Position numbers and translations under genes: made by a program
Part shown: piece after piece, positions 53,020 through 63,769 of the stretch
Layout: every line of letters starts with the position of its first letter
Position numbering within the stretch: position 1 is the first letter of the stretch
The notes under the pieces: model-generated
Told to the model about the DNA's origin: nothing
Databases searched by the model: none
The model's input: the letters and a program-made list of their open reading frames with translations, nothing else
Source: Typhlomys cinereus
Lineage: Eukaryota > Chordata > Mammalia > Rodentia > Platacanthomyidae
Direction: 5' to 3'
NCBI GenBank assembly: GCA_023101885.1
Contig: JALPQD010000076.1
Span: 1,692,397 to 1,756,396 of the forward strand
Length of the DNA stretch: 64,000 nt

Positions 53020-53320
53020 CAATAAATGGCTTTGGAAAACAATTCAGCAGTTCCTTTAAAAGTTAAAGCTCCATTTACCATAAGATCCTACCCTTCCACA
53101 CTCGAGTGCTTACTCAAAAGAAACCATGTGTGTACACAATGTTGTACAAACATTTACAGCAGCAGTATTCACAACGTTCCCAAGTTGGAAACAACCCAAA
53201 ACTCATGGAAAAGCTAAACAAATTCATGCAATGGAACATTACCAAGCAATAAAAAGAAAACTGTTGTTAGATGCAAAAACCCAATGAAACACAAAGTAAT
53301 AACACCAAGTAAAAAAAGCT
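53020..53320 (+). mobile_element. ancient L1 3' fragment, sense
   Basis: ggctttggaaaacaattcag, cctttaaaagttaaagctcc, cagcagcagtattcacaacg, ttggaaacaacccaaaactc and aacattaccaagcaataaaa are the classic blocks of old mammalian L1 3' ends. Confidence 0.8.
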
Positions 53321-53346
53321 AGTCCCCTGCCTTTCTTATTTTAAGA

Positions 53347-53605
53347 ATTCGGGGTCTGTGAAATGGCATAGCAGGCAAAGACTGTGCAAGTCTCATGACC
53401 CGAGTTCAATCCCCAGAACCCATGTAAACGTGAAAGGAGAAAACTGATTCTATAAAGTAATCTCCTGGTCTCCACACACATACTATAACACATATCACTC
53501 GTCTCCCTCCCTCCCCTCTCTCTCTCTTTCTTTCTCTCCTTTCCCCTCTCTTTCTCACACATATCCAATAATAGTAATAATAATAATAATAATAAAGTTT
53601 TTAAA
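53347..53605 (+). repeat. B2-type SINE, sense, old
   Basis: cggggtctgtgaaatggcat, gagttcaatccccagaaccc, gtaatctcctggtctccac, a CT-rich run, then (ATA)n and a aaagtttttaaag end. Confidence 0.72.
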
Positions 53606-53834
53606 GAAAGGAGAGTATAAAAGTCTAGGAAGTAGCAAGCTACCCGTTGCAGGCAGGCTATGACTTGGATAGTGCTCCCTGCAAAAGGCTTGTGCATGAA
53701 GGTCTGGCCCCAAGATGGTGGGCTACTTACCACAAGAGCATTTACTTCATAAATGGATAGTCTACTGATCACTTCACAGCTGAATAGATTATTAGGAGGT
53801 GGGGCCTATTTGAAGGAAGTATTATTGGGAGGTG

Positions 53835-54257
53835 TCCTAGTTAGATATAGGTGTCAACTTGATAGTTGAGGGTTTGAGCTCTGGGCACATTTGTAGAGAA
53901 TTAGTGGTTCAGTTAAGCCCAGAGTAAACCTGCAGGAGATTGTCTAGCTGATGGAGAAGGCCCAGCCCATGGTGGGTGGGACTAGGCCCTGGAATAAAAC
54001 ACAGAGAGCTGGTTGAGAGAGTCGGCATCCTTGTGTATACTTGGCCAGACTTGCTGGTCTGGCAAGTAAGGATTGTCCATCTCTCAGCCATTACATAGAG
54101 ATGGGGCGGCCAGTTCCTTCAGCCCTGGTGTTGGTGCATGCTCTCCCATCAAGCTGGACTACAGACTGTAACTGGACTATTGTAAGAAAATAAACCTCTT
54201 GTTACCTTAAAACCATTTGATGATGATTTATCAGCAACCATGCAGGCAAACTGCAAC
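53835..54257 (+). mobile_element. hAT-type non-autonomous element (URR1-like), sense, complete
   Basis: Runs from tcctagttagatataggtgt to ccatgcaggcaaactgcaac. Flanks gggaggtg (53827-53834) and aggaggta (54258-54265) share the six central bases, an 8-bp hAT-like target duplication. A reference copy for the family. Confidence 0.86.
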
Positions 54258-54304
54258 AGGAGGTACCTTTGAAAGATATATATTGTCCCTCCCTCTCACT
54301 CAGT

Positions 54305-54307
54305 CCT

Positions 54308-54395
<88 letters not shown>
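54305..54395. repeat. (CTTT)n microsatellite
   Basis: About 22 clean ctttctttc units followed by a pyrimidine-rich stretch to 54475. Frames on both strands are Phe/Leu/Ser or Lys/Glu/Arg runs. Confidence 0.97.
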
Positions 54396-54397
<2 letters not shown>

Positions 54398-54664
54398 TTT
54401 CTCTGTCCTTTCGCACTCTCTTCTCCTCCTTCCCTATCTCCTCCTCCTTTTCCTTCTGTTCCTCCTTCTTCTTGGCTGTCATAAAATAAGCAGGTCTCAA
54501 CCATGCCTCCCCCCCCCCACACACACACCAGATGCTTCTATCTGGCCACAGGCCTGAAAGCAAAGGAGCCAATTGACCCATTGACTGAAACCTCTGAAAG
54601 TTTGATTTAAAGTTTCTCTTCCTTCAGGTTGTTACGCTCAGGTATTTGTCACAGGGACAGGAAA

Positions 54665-54900
54665 CTATCTCATGGACTCTGTAGTGCCAGAAAGCAGCCA
54701 AGTGATTGCTGAGTGAAGAGGGACCAGGAAAGATGGAGGACATGCAGGGAGGAGGGAATTTTGAGTGATGGCCTTGTTCATTCTCTTGACCGTGCTGACA
54801 ACTTTGCTGTGTCCACACGTAGGGAAATTTACCAAACTGTCCACCTGAACAGGTGGAAGATATTACTTCTCAAGAAGGCTCTTCAGTTTTTGAAATAAAG
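54665..54900. other. no recognisable feature
   Basis: Short unrecognised stretch. Confidence 0.4.
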
Positions 54901-54904
54901 AAAA

Positions 54905-55300
54905 AAAATAATGGGTTGTTAGAGGATGTAGCTATTTTGAAAAGCATTTAGAAACCCCTGCCAAGGAAAAGGAGTACTTACCACCATTGATGGAGTGTAA
55001 ATGAGCACAACCAGCATAAAAATCAAATGGATTTTTCTCCAAAGACAAAAATGGAATTTGTCTGATCTTCATATACCACTCCTGGATATATATACCCAAA
55101 GGAATCAAAACCAGCACACAGTGGGTGATCTCCACGCACCCCTGTTTATCCCAGTGCTAGTCACACAGACAAGGTATGTCTAGTTTCCCATCAGAGGATG
55201 ACTGGGTGAAGGAAATGTAGTGTATGTACACACCGGAGTATTATTCATCATGAAGAAGCAGGAATGTTGTTTGCAGGAAAATGAGTGAATCTACAAGTTG
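54905..55300 (+). mobile_element. ancient L1 3' fragment, sense
   Basis: gctattttgaaaagcattta, ttgatggagtgtaaatgagc, tatatatacccaaaggaatc, gagtattattcatcatgaag and atgttgtttgcaggaaaatg are old-L1 3' blocks in order. Confidence 0.78.
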
Positions 55301-55436
55301 GAGAGGAGAAAGGTAAAACGGTCCCTGGGATGGTAAGTGTTGCAGTTTGCCTGAATATTGCCAATAGATTCACTACCAAAGAACTTAGAGAAAAAGGGGG
55401 ATTTTATCCTTCCTTACTTTCTCAGCTACAGTTCTT

Positions 55437-58400
55437 TTTTTTAAATTTTTTATTATTATTTCCTCTCATACAAACTTAATAGGTACACTGGTTCCTTCCC
55501 TCCCTCCTTCTCCCCCCCCCCGGCCCCCCTGCTCCTCCTTCCCTCCCCCCTCCCTCCCCATTCCCCAGTGCCTCCCCCCCCCCCAATCCCCAGAGAATCC
55601 TTTAATGTTTATGCCAGACTCTCCTCTGGGCCCTCCTCGCCGATGACGTACAAGGACCCAGTGGCATTTACCTAAACCCTTTCCTGTGCTCCCCTTAAGC
55701 ATAGGAACACTGCTGTGTCTGCCAATCCCTTACCTCCAAGGATCTTGGTGCCTTTAGCGAATGCTAGACTTTGTGGGGTCAATAGTGTGTTGGACATTGC
55801 GCAGGGCATGCAAAGTCCAATTATGATTGCTTCGGCCCTAACTTGTGTGGAGTATCTTGCATATCATTGCTCCTCCCATCCTTGTGCTCTTGCAATCTTA
55901 CCGCCCCCTTTTCCACAAATTTCCCTGAGCTTCAGGATGGGGAGAGATTAGGCTGGTCTAGTTCTAAGTGGTTGATATAGAGTCTCTGAAGTTCTGGATT
56001 ATGGTTGGTTGATTTTCTTTTGCAGTTTTGCTGCTCCTGCAATGCCCTTCACTCCATCCTGATGGGTATTATATATCACCCCCCGGCCAGAGATAAAAAG
56101 CTGTTAAACTAGAGTCTTGTTATGAGAATATATTCAAAGGTAGATGTGATAAAAGTAGGAAACCGCAGTGAGGGAGGGGTCAATCACCCATTTGTAAAAT
56201 GGTTACTTTTTATCTGCCAGACTATATGCCCTCCCCTTCTGGTGAGATCATACCCCCTCGGTTGTAAATGATCAGGAAGGAAAGTCTGTGAACTTAACCA
56301 GATGTCTCATTACTTACTTGCAGTCCTTGATGGAGGCCTACTTTCTCTGCTGTAACATGGTCTCCTCTCTCCTTGTTTCTGGTGGGCCCTCTTCCCCCAT
56401 CCCTCCTGTTCATAATCCTTGCAATTACTGTGGGTATTACAGAGATTTATCTTTGAATGTCTCTAGGTGGGCTGGGTGGGTTTGGTACTAGGAGCCACCT
56501 ATTAGGGAGTACATACAGCGCTTAATTTTCTGGGTCTGGGATACTTCACTTAATATAATTCTTTCTAATGACATCCATTTCCCAGCAAATTCCAGTAATT
56601 CATCATTTTTGATGGCTGAGTAGTACTCCATTGTATAGATGTACCACAGTTTCCTTATCCACTCGTCAACTGTTGGACATTTAGGTTGATTCCATGACTT
56701 TGCTATTGTAAACAGTGCTGCTATGAACATGGTCGCTTGTTGTATACAGCTTTTTTGCTGCATGGGGGGTTATTCCCAAAAGTGGAATAGCAGGGTCATA
56801 TGGCATTTCAATCTTTAATTTCTTTAAGAATCTCCAGACGGCTCGCCAGAGTGGCTGTATGAGCCTGCATTCCCACCAGCAATGTAGCAGAGTTCCCCTC
56901 TCTCCACATCCTCTCCAGCATTTGTTGTTGTTTGTATTGTGGATTTTTGCCATCCTGACCAGGGTGAGATGATATCTCAGGGAAGTTTTGATTTGCATTT
57001 CACTGATGGCTAAGGAAGTGGAGCATTTTTTAAGATATTTGTTAGACATTTTAATGTCATCCCTGGTAAAATTTCTTTTAAGTTCCAGGGCCCGTTTTTT
57101 AATTGGGCCATTGTTTTCCTTGGAGTTTAGTTTTCTAAGTTCTTTGTGCACTCTGGACAGTAGAGCTCTATCAGATATGTGGTTAGTGAAGATTTTCTCC
57201 CATTCTGTGGGTTGCTCGTGTTACAATCTCTTTATCTGAACAGAAGCTCTTTAATTTCACAAGGTCCCAACTGTTGAGAGTTGGTAGCAGTGACTGTGCC
57301 ATTGGATGTCTGTTTAGGAAATATTGGCCTAGCCCAATCAGCTCGAGGGAGTTCCCTATCCTTTCAACTATGGTTTTTATAGTCTCTGGCCTGATATCAA
57401 GGTCCTTGATCCATTTGGAATTAAGTCTTGTACATGGTGACAAGTACGGGTCCATCTTTAATTTTCTGTATGTGGAGATCCAGTTTTGCCAGCACCATTT
57501 GTTGAAGATGCTGTTCTTTTTCCATTGGATTCTTTGGGCCTCTTTGTCAAAGATCAAATGGCTGTATTTTTGTGGGCTTATATCTGGGTCTTCAACCCTT
57601 ATCCATTGATCTGTGTGTCTATTTTGGAGCCAGTACCAGGCTGTTTTTATAACTATGGATTTGTAGTATAGACTAAGGTTTGGGATGGTAATACCTCCAG
57701 CAGTGTTTTTGTTACTCAGGATTGTCTTTGCTATCCTGGGTCTTTTGAGACTCCATATGAATTTTGAGATTGTGGTCAACTTCTTTAAAGAATTGCTTTG
57801 GGATTTTAATTGGTATAGCATTGCATTTTTATATTGCCTTTGGTAGGATGGTCATTTTTACCATGTTGATTCTGCCAATCCAGGAACAAGGGAGGTTTTT
57901 CCACCTTTTGGTGTCTTCTGCAATTTCTTTCTTTAGGGTTTTAAAGTTTTCATTGTAAAGGTCCTTTACCTCCTTGCTTAGGTTTATACCAAGGTATTTC
58001 ATTTTGGGGGGGGCTATAGCAAATGGGATTTTTTCTCTCAAGGCTTTTTCACTTCTTTCATTCTGGGCATATAGGAAGGCCTCTGATTTTTGCACATTTA
58101 TTTTGTATCCTGCCACCCTGCTGAACTTCTCAATTAGTTCCAGGAGCTTCCTGGTGGAATTTTTGGGATCCCTCAGGTATAGGATCATGTCATCTGCAAA
58201 TAGGGATAGCTTGACATCTTCCTTGCCGATTTGAATCCCTCTTATGTCCCTTTCTTGTCTTATGGCTTCAGCTAAGACTTCAAGTACAATATTGAATAGA
58301 CATGGTGAGAGTGGACAGCCTTGTCTAGTTCCTGATCGAAGTGGGAATGCTTCAAGTTTTTCCCCATTGAGCATAATCCTTGCTGTGGGCTTGTTGTATA

Positions 58401-59847
58401 CAGCTTTTATTATATTGATAAAGGTTCCTTCCATTCCTACTGTCTCTAGCGTTTTGATCATAAAAGGATGTTGGATCTTGTCAAAAGCTTTTTCTGCACC
58501 TATTGACGGTATCATGTGGTCTTGGACTTTGGACTGGTTTATATGGTGAATTACATTTATTAATTTGTGTACTTTAAACCAACCTTGTGTGCCGGGGATG
58601 AAGCCTACTTTGTCCCCGTGAATGATATTTTTGCTATGTTTTTTAATCCGATTTGCTAAGACTTTGTTGAGAATCTTTGCATCTGTGTTCATCAGAGAGA
58701 TTGGCCTCTAGTTTTCTTTTTTAAGTGAATCTTTATTAGATTTTGGGATTAAAACGATATTAGCTTCATAGAAGGAATTTGGTAGTGTTCCTTCCTTTGC
58801 TATTTGATGGAACAGTTTAAGGAGTATTGGTGTTATTAACTCCTTAAATGTCTGATAGAACTCTGTGTTGAATCCATCTGGTCCAGGACATTTCTTGGTG
58901 GGAAGATTCGAGATTACTTCCTCAATTTCCTCATATGTTATAGGACTACTTAAATAATTCACAACTTCCTGATTCAACTTAGGTAGGTTTTGTCTACTTA
59001 GAAATTCATCCATCTCTTTTGTGTTGTCAAACTTCACAGAGTATAAGTTTTTGAAATATGATGTTATAATTCTCTGGATTTCTTGGGTAGCAGTAGTGAT
59101 AACTCCATGTTCATTTCTAATTTTGTTAATTTGGGTTTTCTCTTTCTTGCTTTTGGTTAATTTAGCTAGGGGTGTATTAATCTTATTGATTTTTTCAAAG
59201 AACCAGCTTTTTGACTGGTTGATTTTCTCTATCGTTTTCCTAATCTCGATTTCAGATATTTCTCCCCTTATTTTGCTAATCTCCTTTCTTCTACTACTTT
59301 TGGGATCAGATTGCTCAAGTTTCTCTAAAGCCTTAAGCTGCATCGTTAAGTTATTTATTTCTGATGTTTCCATTTTTTTGATGTAGGCATTAAGAGCTAT
59401 GAACTTACCTCTTAGGACAGCTTTCATTGTGTCCCAGAGATTTTGGTAAGTTGTATTTTCATTATCGTTCACTTTCAGGAAATCTTGAATTTCCTTTTTA
59501 ATTTCTTCCTGAATCCAGTTCTCATTCAGCATCATATTGTTAAGTTTCCAGGAGTTAGTGTATTTTCTCTTGTTTGTTGTGTTGTGGATGTCCAGCTTTA
59601 GGCCGTGGTGGTCTGATAGGGCACAAGTTAGAATTTCAACTTTTTTGTATATGTGTAGATTCATTTTGTGGCCCAATATGTGATCTATTTTGGAGAACGT
59701 TCTGTGCGCTGTTGAGAAAAATGTGTATTCTTTGGTGTGTAGATGGAAAGTTCAATAGATCTGTAAGGTCCATTTCTTTCAGGGTTTGATTAAGTTCCAA
59801 AGTGTCTCTGTTAAGCTTTTGACCTATTGATCTATCCCATGTTGAGA
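55437..59847 (-). mobile_element. L1 LINE, antisense, 5'-truncated, 4.4 kb
   Basis: On the minus strand it runs from within the endonuclease domain of ORF2 through reverse transcriptase and the C-terminal region, a 3' UTR with a G-rich tract (55490-55590 on the complement) and an A-rich tail. The direct repeat tctcagctacagttctt at 55420-55436 and 59848-59864 is a perfect 17-bp target duplication. ORF1 and the 5' UTR are missing. It inserted into the hAT element at 55336. Confidence 0.97.
56488..59847 (-). pseudogene. L1 ORF2 (endonuclease/reverse transcriptase), truncated and broken
   Basis: ORF2 protein normally has an N-terminal endonuclease, a reverse transcriptase and a Cys-rich C-terminus. 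Here the start is lost; the first residues lie in the last part of the endonuclease (the DHxxLK motif is recognisable near 59610). Reverse transcriptase blocks follow, including CPGPDG near 58890 and the catalytic F-A-D-D at about 58186-58204, both intact. Lesions seen: a TAG at 58708-58710 replacing the Tyr of the conserved NYRPISL motif, a frameshift near 57825-57831, another between about 57150 and 57190, and one more near 56690-56760. The few lesions suggest modest age. It cannot make active protein. Confidence 0.95.
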
Positions 59848-60169
59848 TCTCAGCTACAGTTCTTGGTCCAGCTTGGCAAGACAGTTTGTCCCAACACCAA
59901 GAGCCAAGGGGACTGGCCATACCAGTGAGTGAGTGAGGGCCAAACATTGCTTGTCAGACTGCAAGTTTGCCCAAGTTTGCCAAACTTATTGAACTGGCTC
60001 CCACCATCTTATCCACCTGCCTACCTGCCTAGGAAATGGTCCTGCCCACTAGGGGCTGGGTCTCCCCACATCAACCAATCTGCAGGGTTGCCTCAATTGC
60101 TAATTCTTCATAGATACCCAGAGCTCAGCCTTTAATTGTCAAGTCGATATCCATATCTAATTAGTATAA

Positions 60170-60480
60170 TAGGTATGATCAAAGCGTGCTAACGTATGTA
60201 TGGAGATGTCAAAGCAAGACCCACTAAATGTAAGACTATTGCACACTAATAATTATAATGAATAAAGGAAATGCTCACATTTAATTGTGGACCCCATACA
60301 ACATGCATGTGGACAGCATTAATGGGACTCAATAGGTTATTAAGAAAGGAGGACATGAAGGCTGAGAGGATACCTGTTGTCTTGGGGGCAAGAGGTAGAT
60401 ATGATAACATGTATTACATGTTACATGTATTCATGTATAAATTATCAAAGAATAAATGAAAATACCATTTAAGATTTCTG
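60170..60480. other. weak rodent-repeat-like sequence, unassigned
   Basis: The sequence at 60170-60245 (ggtatgatcaaagcgtgcta) and the end at 60400-60470 (atgtattcatgtataaatta) resemble 3' ends of rodent LTR/RMER-type repeats. The evidence is too thin to name a family, and no gene is present. Confidence 0.35.
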
Positions 60481-60484
60481 GATT

Positions 60485-60552
60485 AGGGATGCAGCTCAGG
60501 GCAGAGCGCTTGTCTTAAGAGTTCCTGCATTTGATTCTCATCACCAAAGTTT
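60485..60552 (+). repeat. ID SINE, sense
   Basis: tagggatgcagctcagggca, gagcgcttgtcttaagag and gatt-ctcatcacc are the ID head with its A box and a worn B box. Confidence 0.7.
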
Positions 60553-60554
60553 GG

Positions 60555-60970
60555 AGGTAAACTCATGAAATATCTAGAAATAATTTTACAAAAGGTGCAC
60601 AGGAAAAAAAAGGTGCACAGACTGAAAACCAGCAAACCACTATAGAAAGAAATCTTCAAAGATCTACCTATGTGGGGCTCTGCCGTGCTCCCAAACTAGA
60701 AAAGCCACTTGTGATAACATTACTTTTCTTCTAATTCTTTTTCATTGATTAAGTGAGCTCTCCAACACAACCTCAGCAGTATCTTTTATGTTGATGAATG
60801 GGATAGAAACAGGCATAAACTCATGGAAACCATGTTGAAAAAGAGTAGATTTGAAGGACTTGCAGCCGTCGATGCCAAGGCTGGCCTCAGGCTGCATGAG
60901 TGTTGGATGCCAAGGTCCCTTGCAGGCCGAGGCAGCGCTGGATGCAGCAATGAACGCACTGAAGAGCATG
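60555..60970. other. no recognisable feature
   Basis: Apparently single-copy. A minus-strand frame of 75 codons (60742-60969) is not recognised. Confidence 0.4.
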
Positions 60971-60972
60971 CT

Positions 60973-61383
60973 ACTTGTGATAGTTAAACCTGGGTGTCAA
61001 CTTGACACACCCGGTATTAACTAAGCTGGGCTGAGACCATCTCTAGAAAGGATCAACTGAGACCATTTGATAGGATTATACCTGCCCTAGATCCTATCAG
61101 GACCTCCAAAGCTCTCATAGGATCCTCCCAGTACTGCATCATATAAAAAGGAGCCACCAAAGAGAACAGATGCCTTCTTGCAGCTGTACTAGGAATCGTT
61201 CCTCCTTCCAGCTGCCCAGTTTCTTCGACCTTCTGACCTTCGACTAGACTAAGACTCTAGTAGTTCTCCAACCTTTAGCCATCACCCACTTGACTACCGA
61301 ACTGAGCAGCTAGCTATTGGCAGTCATCGTTGGACATTCATTCTGTGAATTCTATGACTCTAGAGAACTCTAACTAATACACT
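60973..61383 (+). mobile_element. hAT-type non-autonomous element, sense
   Basis: Opens gtgatagttaaacctgggtg and tcaacttgacacaccc, has tcatataaaaaggagcc, and closes ctagagaactctaactaata. The gtgtcaacttgac opening and ctaactaata close are hAT-type terminal patterns. A distinct subfamily from the URR1-like copies. Confidence 0.7.
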
Positions 61384-61434
61384 GCTCATGCAAGAACAGA
61401 TCAATAGAATGCTGAAGAAGTTAGAGTGGCTAAA

Positions 61435-61800
61435 ACTGTCATGATTTGAATGTGAGTTGTTTCCTGATAGGCTCGTGTGTTTGTATCCTTAGCTTATGTT
61501 GAAGTTTGGAACCCTGTGGCATCTTTGGGAGGTGGAGCCTTGCGGGAGGAGTGCTCATCAGAGGGGACAGGCCTGGAGGTTTGGTAACCTATTCTTGCTT
61601 GTTCTCAGTTTGTTCTTGCTTGTTCTGTCTTGATAATGGCTGCGATGACCTGAATTAACTTCTTGCTTCTGCCTCCAGCCCTGCTTTCTGCCATGTGATT
61701 CTGCCATATTGGACTATATCCCCTGTGCAACTGTAAGACAAATAAATCTCCCTTAGGTTGCTTGAGGCTGAGTGTTATTTCACAGCAAAAGAAAAATATC
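61435..61800 (+). mobile_element. non-autonomous DNA-element-like repeat
   Basis: Good copy of the 8307 family: gtcatgatttgaatgtgagt, ggtggagccttgcgggagga, ttggactatatcccctgtgc, ctgtaagacaaataaatctc and gtgttatttcacagc. Confidence 0.68.
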
Positions 61801-61821
61801 TTTCACAAGAATACATGAGAG

Positions 61822-61836
61822 TATACACACACACAC

Positions 61837-61880
<44 letters not shown>
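61822..61880. repeat. (CA)n microsatellite
   Basis: CA array of nearly 60 bases with one irregular unit near the start. Confidence 0.96.
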
Positions 61881-61884
61881 ACTG

Positions 61885-62150
61885 TATTTACAAGGGGAAA
61901 GGAAAGGTTTCTGATAGAGGATGCTTCACCAACTGAATATCTGTATTGCGGAAACCAAACTCTTACCTGTACTTCACAGCATTCATAAGGAACGTTTGAC
62001 CTAAAAATTAAGACAACATAATAAGGGTGTGAAAAAAAACACAGAATGTTTTCAAGATAATAAATAGGCAAAGATTTTTCAAACAGGCCTCAAAAGCATA
62101 ACTGGAAAGACTGAAGAATGGGCACTCATTAAGACAAAAACTTTCCAGGT
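61885..62150. other. no recognisable feature
   Basis: AT-rich, apparently single-copy. Confidence 0.4.
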
Positions 62151-62151
62151 T

Positions 62152-62225
62152 GTGGATGTGGCTCAGTGGTGGACACTTGGCCAACATGCAGAAGGTCCTG
62201 AGTCTGATCATAGCACGATAACAAA
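62152..62225 (+). repeat. ID SINE, sense
   Basis: ttgtggatgtggctcagtgg, cacttggccaacatgcagaa and gagtctgatcatagcac are an ID head with a drifted B box. Confidence 0.65.
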
Positions 62226-62339
62226 GCAAAACAGAATGTTCTACAATTTGTTTTACAATGAAAGTAAATAGGAGATTATTGTAATTCATACATCTAGCAA
62301 ATGATCCATTTCCAGATATTCAAGGAACTTCTACAAAAT

Positions 62340-62610
62340 AACAACAGAACTCAGCCAATTTAAATCTATTTCTATTTCTTTTTTACTAAATCAGAAAAAG
62401 ACTCAGGCAGTCAATAAGTGGAACCATGTGAATAGTCAATAAGTATTTAAAAGACATGTAACATCATTAGTTACCAATCACAGCACAAATTAAAACCACA
62501 GTGAGGTATCATCACAGCCCTTAGAATGGCTAAGATAAAGACCAACACTGCGTGATTGAGACGACACTAAACTTTGTGATATTGTCAGAGAATATGAATT
62601 TTTCTTGAAA
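62340..62610 (+). mobile_element. ancient L1 ORF2 fragment, sense
   Basis: aacagaactcagccaattta, aaatcagaaaaagactcag, aaaagacatgtaacatcatt, aattaaaaccacagtgaggt and ttagaatggctaagataaa are old-L1 blocks near the C-terminus of ORF2. The last half is duplicated at 62981. Confidence 0.65.
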
Positions 62611-62655
62611 AATGTCATGGTTAGAATGTGATTTGTCCTCTGCAGGCTCATGTTT
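62472..62655 (+). repeat. direct duplication, copy A
   Basis: About 184 bp (taccaatcacagcacaaatt to ctgcaggctcatgtt) repeated at 62981-63165 in the same orientation about 510 bp downstream. The duplicated segment spans the end of the L1 fragment and the start of the DNA-element-like repeat at 62612, so it arose after that repeat had inserted. Confidence 0.85.
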
Positions 62656-62935
62656 AGGATGCTGGAGGAAGGCATGTTACAGGGGGTGGGGCTTGAGGTT
62701 GGTTAGGCCCACCCTGCTTCAGCTAGGGGTCTGCTCTTACAGTTAGCAACTAGCTCTTTCAGCCTCCTTGATGGATGTGACTTAAGCTTCCTCAAGCTTT
62801 CGCCAACCATCTGCGCTTTTTTCACCATAATGGATTGTATCTCCCTCTGGAACCATAAGCCAAATAAATCTCCCTTTTTCACTTAAGTTGAGTTTGAGTG
62901 CTGTCTCCAGCAGCAAAAAATAACCGTGACACTGA
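62612..62935 (+). mobile_element. non-autonomous DNA-element-like repeat
   Basis: Same family as 61435: gtcatggttagaatgtgatt, gctggaggaaggcatgttac, accataatggattgtatctc, ggaaccataagccaaataaa. A deletion after the first 50 bp joins the start to the middle. Confidence 0.65.
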
Positions 62936-62980
62936 CCTTCCACAAAAATTGAACATATGTAAACTTTGTGACTGTTTAAT

Positions 62981-63165
62981 TACCAATCACAGCACAAATT
63001 AAAAGCACGGTGAGGTATCGCCACGGTCCCCCTAGAAGGGCTAAGATAAAGACCAACACTGAGTGACTAAGAGACACTAAACTTTATTATATTGTCAGAG
63101 AATATAATTTTTTAAAAAACCGACTCTCATGGTTAGAATGTGATTTGTCCCCACAGGCTTATGTT
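62981..63165 (+). repeat. direct duplication, copy B
   Basis: Second copy of the segment at 62472, with scattered substitutions and a few small indels. Past the common part it keeps gaatccttagttgatgcttg, sequence that copy A lacks, so copy A carries a deletion. Confidence 0.85.
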
Positions 63166-63364
63166 GTGAATCCTTAGTTGATGCTTGGGATCATGGGTAT
63201 GTGTGTAACAGATCCACTGCAAGGCATGCTCAAGAACGCCTTTCTTCATGAAGACAGAAAGCTTCTCAACTGAAGAACAGACACATATATAAATAAAGGA
63301 CATTAAAGAATGGCATGACCTGCTGTAGTGAAAGGACAAGCTACTGCGGAGTGTAGCATCATGT

Positions 63365-63765
63365 GCTAGCTAGATATGGGTGTCAACTTGGCATTCGAAG
63401 GCTAAGCTTTTGGGTGCAACTGTGAAAGATTGAAACAAGCAAGCCTGCGGAGATTGATTAATATGGGAAGACCCAGCCCTTAGTGAAAGGACTATTCCCT
63501 GGATAGATGGATAAGTTGGGAGGGAGCCGGCTCAATGAGCATACTTAGGCAGTGTCGTGGTCTGGTGGCTGAGGTTTGCCTCTCTTTCAGCAATCCTGTG
63601 CAAATGGTGGGCCAGTTCACTAGGCTCCTGGTGTTGATGTGATTTCTTTTGCCAAGCAAGACAAAGAAATATAACCAAAAATCATAAGAAAAAAATAACC
63701 TCCTTATTCTTCTAAGCTTTTCGGCTGCAAATTTATCAGTAAAAGGCAAAGCAACCACAACACAC
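63365..63765 (+). mobile_element. hAT-type non-autonomous element (URR1-like), sense, diverged
   Basis: ctagctagatatgggtgtca, cttggcattcgaaggctaag, gaagacccagcccttagtg, gcatacttaggcagtgtcgt, ctcctggtgttgatgtgatt and gcaaatttatcagtaaaag follow the family order with many changes. Confidence 0.75.
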
Positions 63766-63769
63766 TCTT

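Larger units (their letters stand above)
53655..54660 (+). repeat. DNA-element-like repeat interrupted by an hAT element
   Basis: Left part (53655-53834, with taggaggtggggcctatttg) and right part (54258-54660, ending agtttctcttccttcaggtt and cacagggacaggaaac) flank the hAT at 53835. A large CTTT array has expanded in the right part. Confidence 0.5.
55336..60165 (-). mobile_element. hAT-type non-autonomous element (URR1-like), antisense, split by a 4.4-kb L1
   Basis: Left part 55336-55436 (gttgcagtttgcctgaatat, ttactttctcagctacagtt) and right part 59865-60165 (ggtccagcttggcaagacag, caaggggactggccatacc, tcaagtcgatatcc) read as one antisense element once the L1 and its 17-bp duplication are removed. 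Confidence 0.85.

Noticed and set aside
57183..59676. Reverse transcriptase frames considered as a live gene
   Set aside because: They are pieces of one 5'-truncated L1 ORF2 with a nonsense codon and frameshifts.
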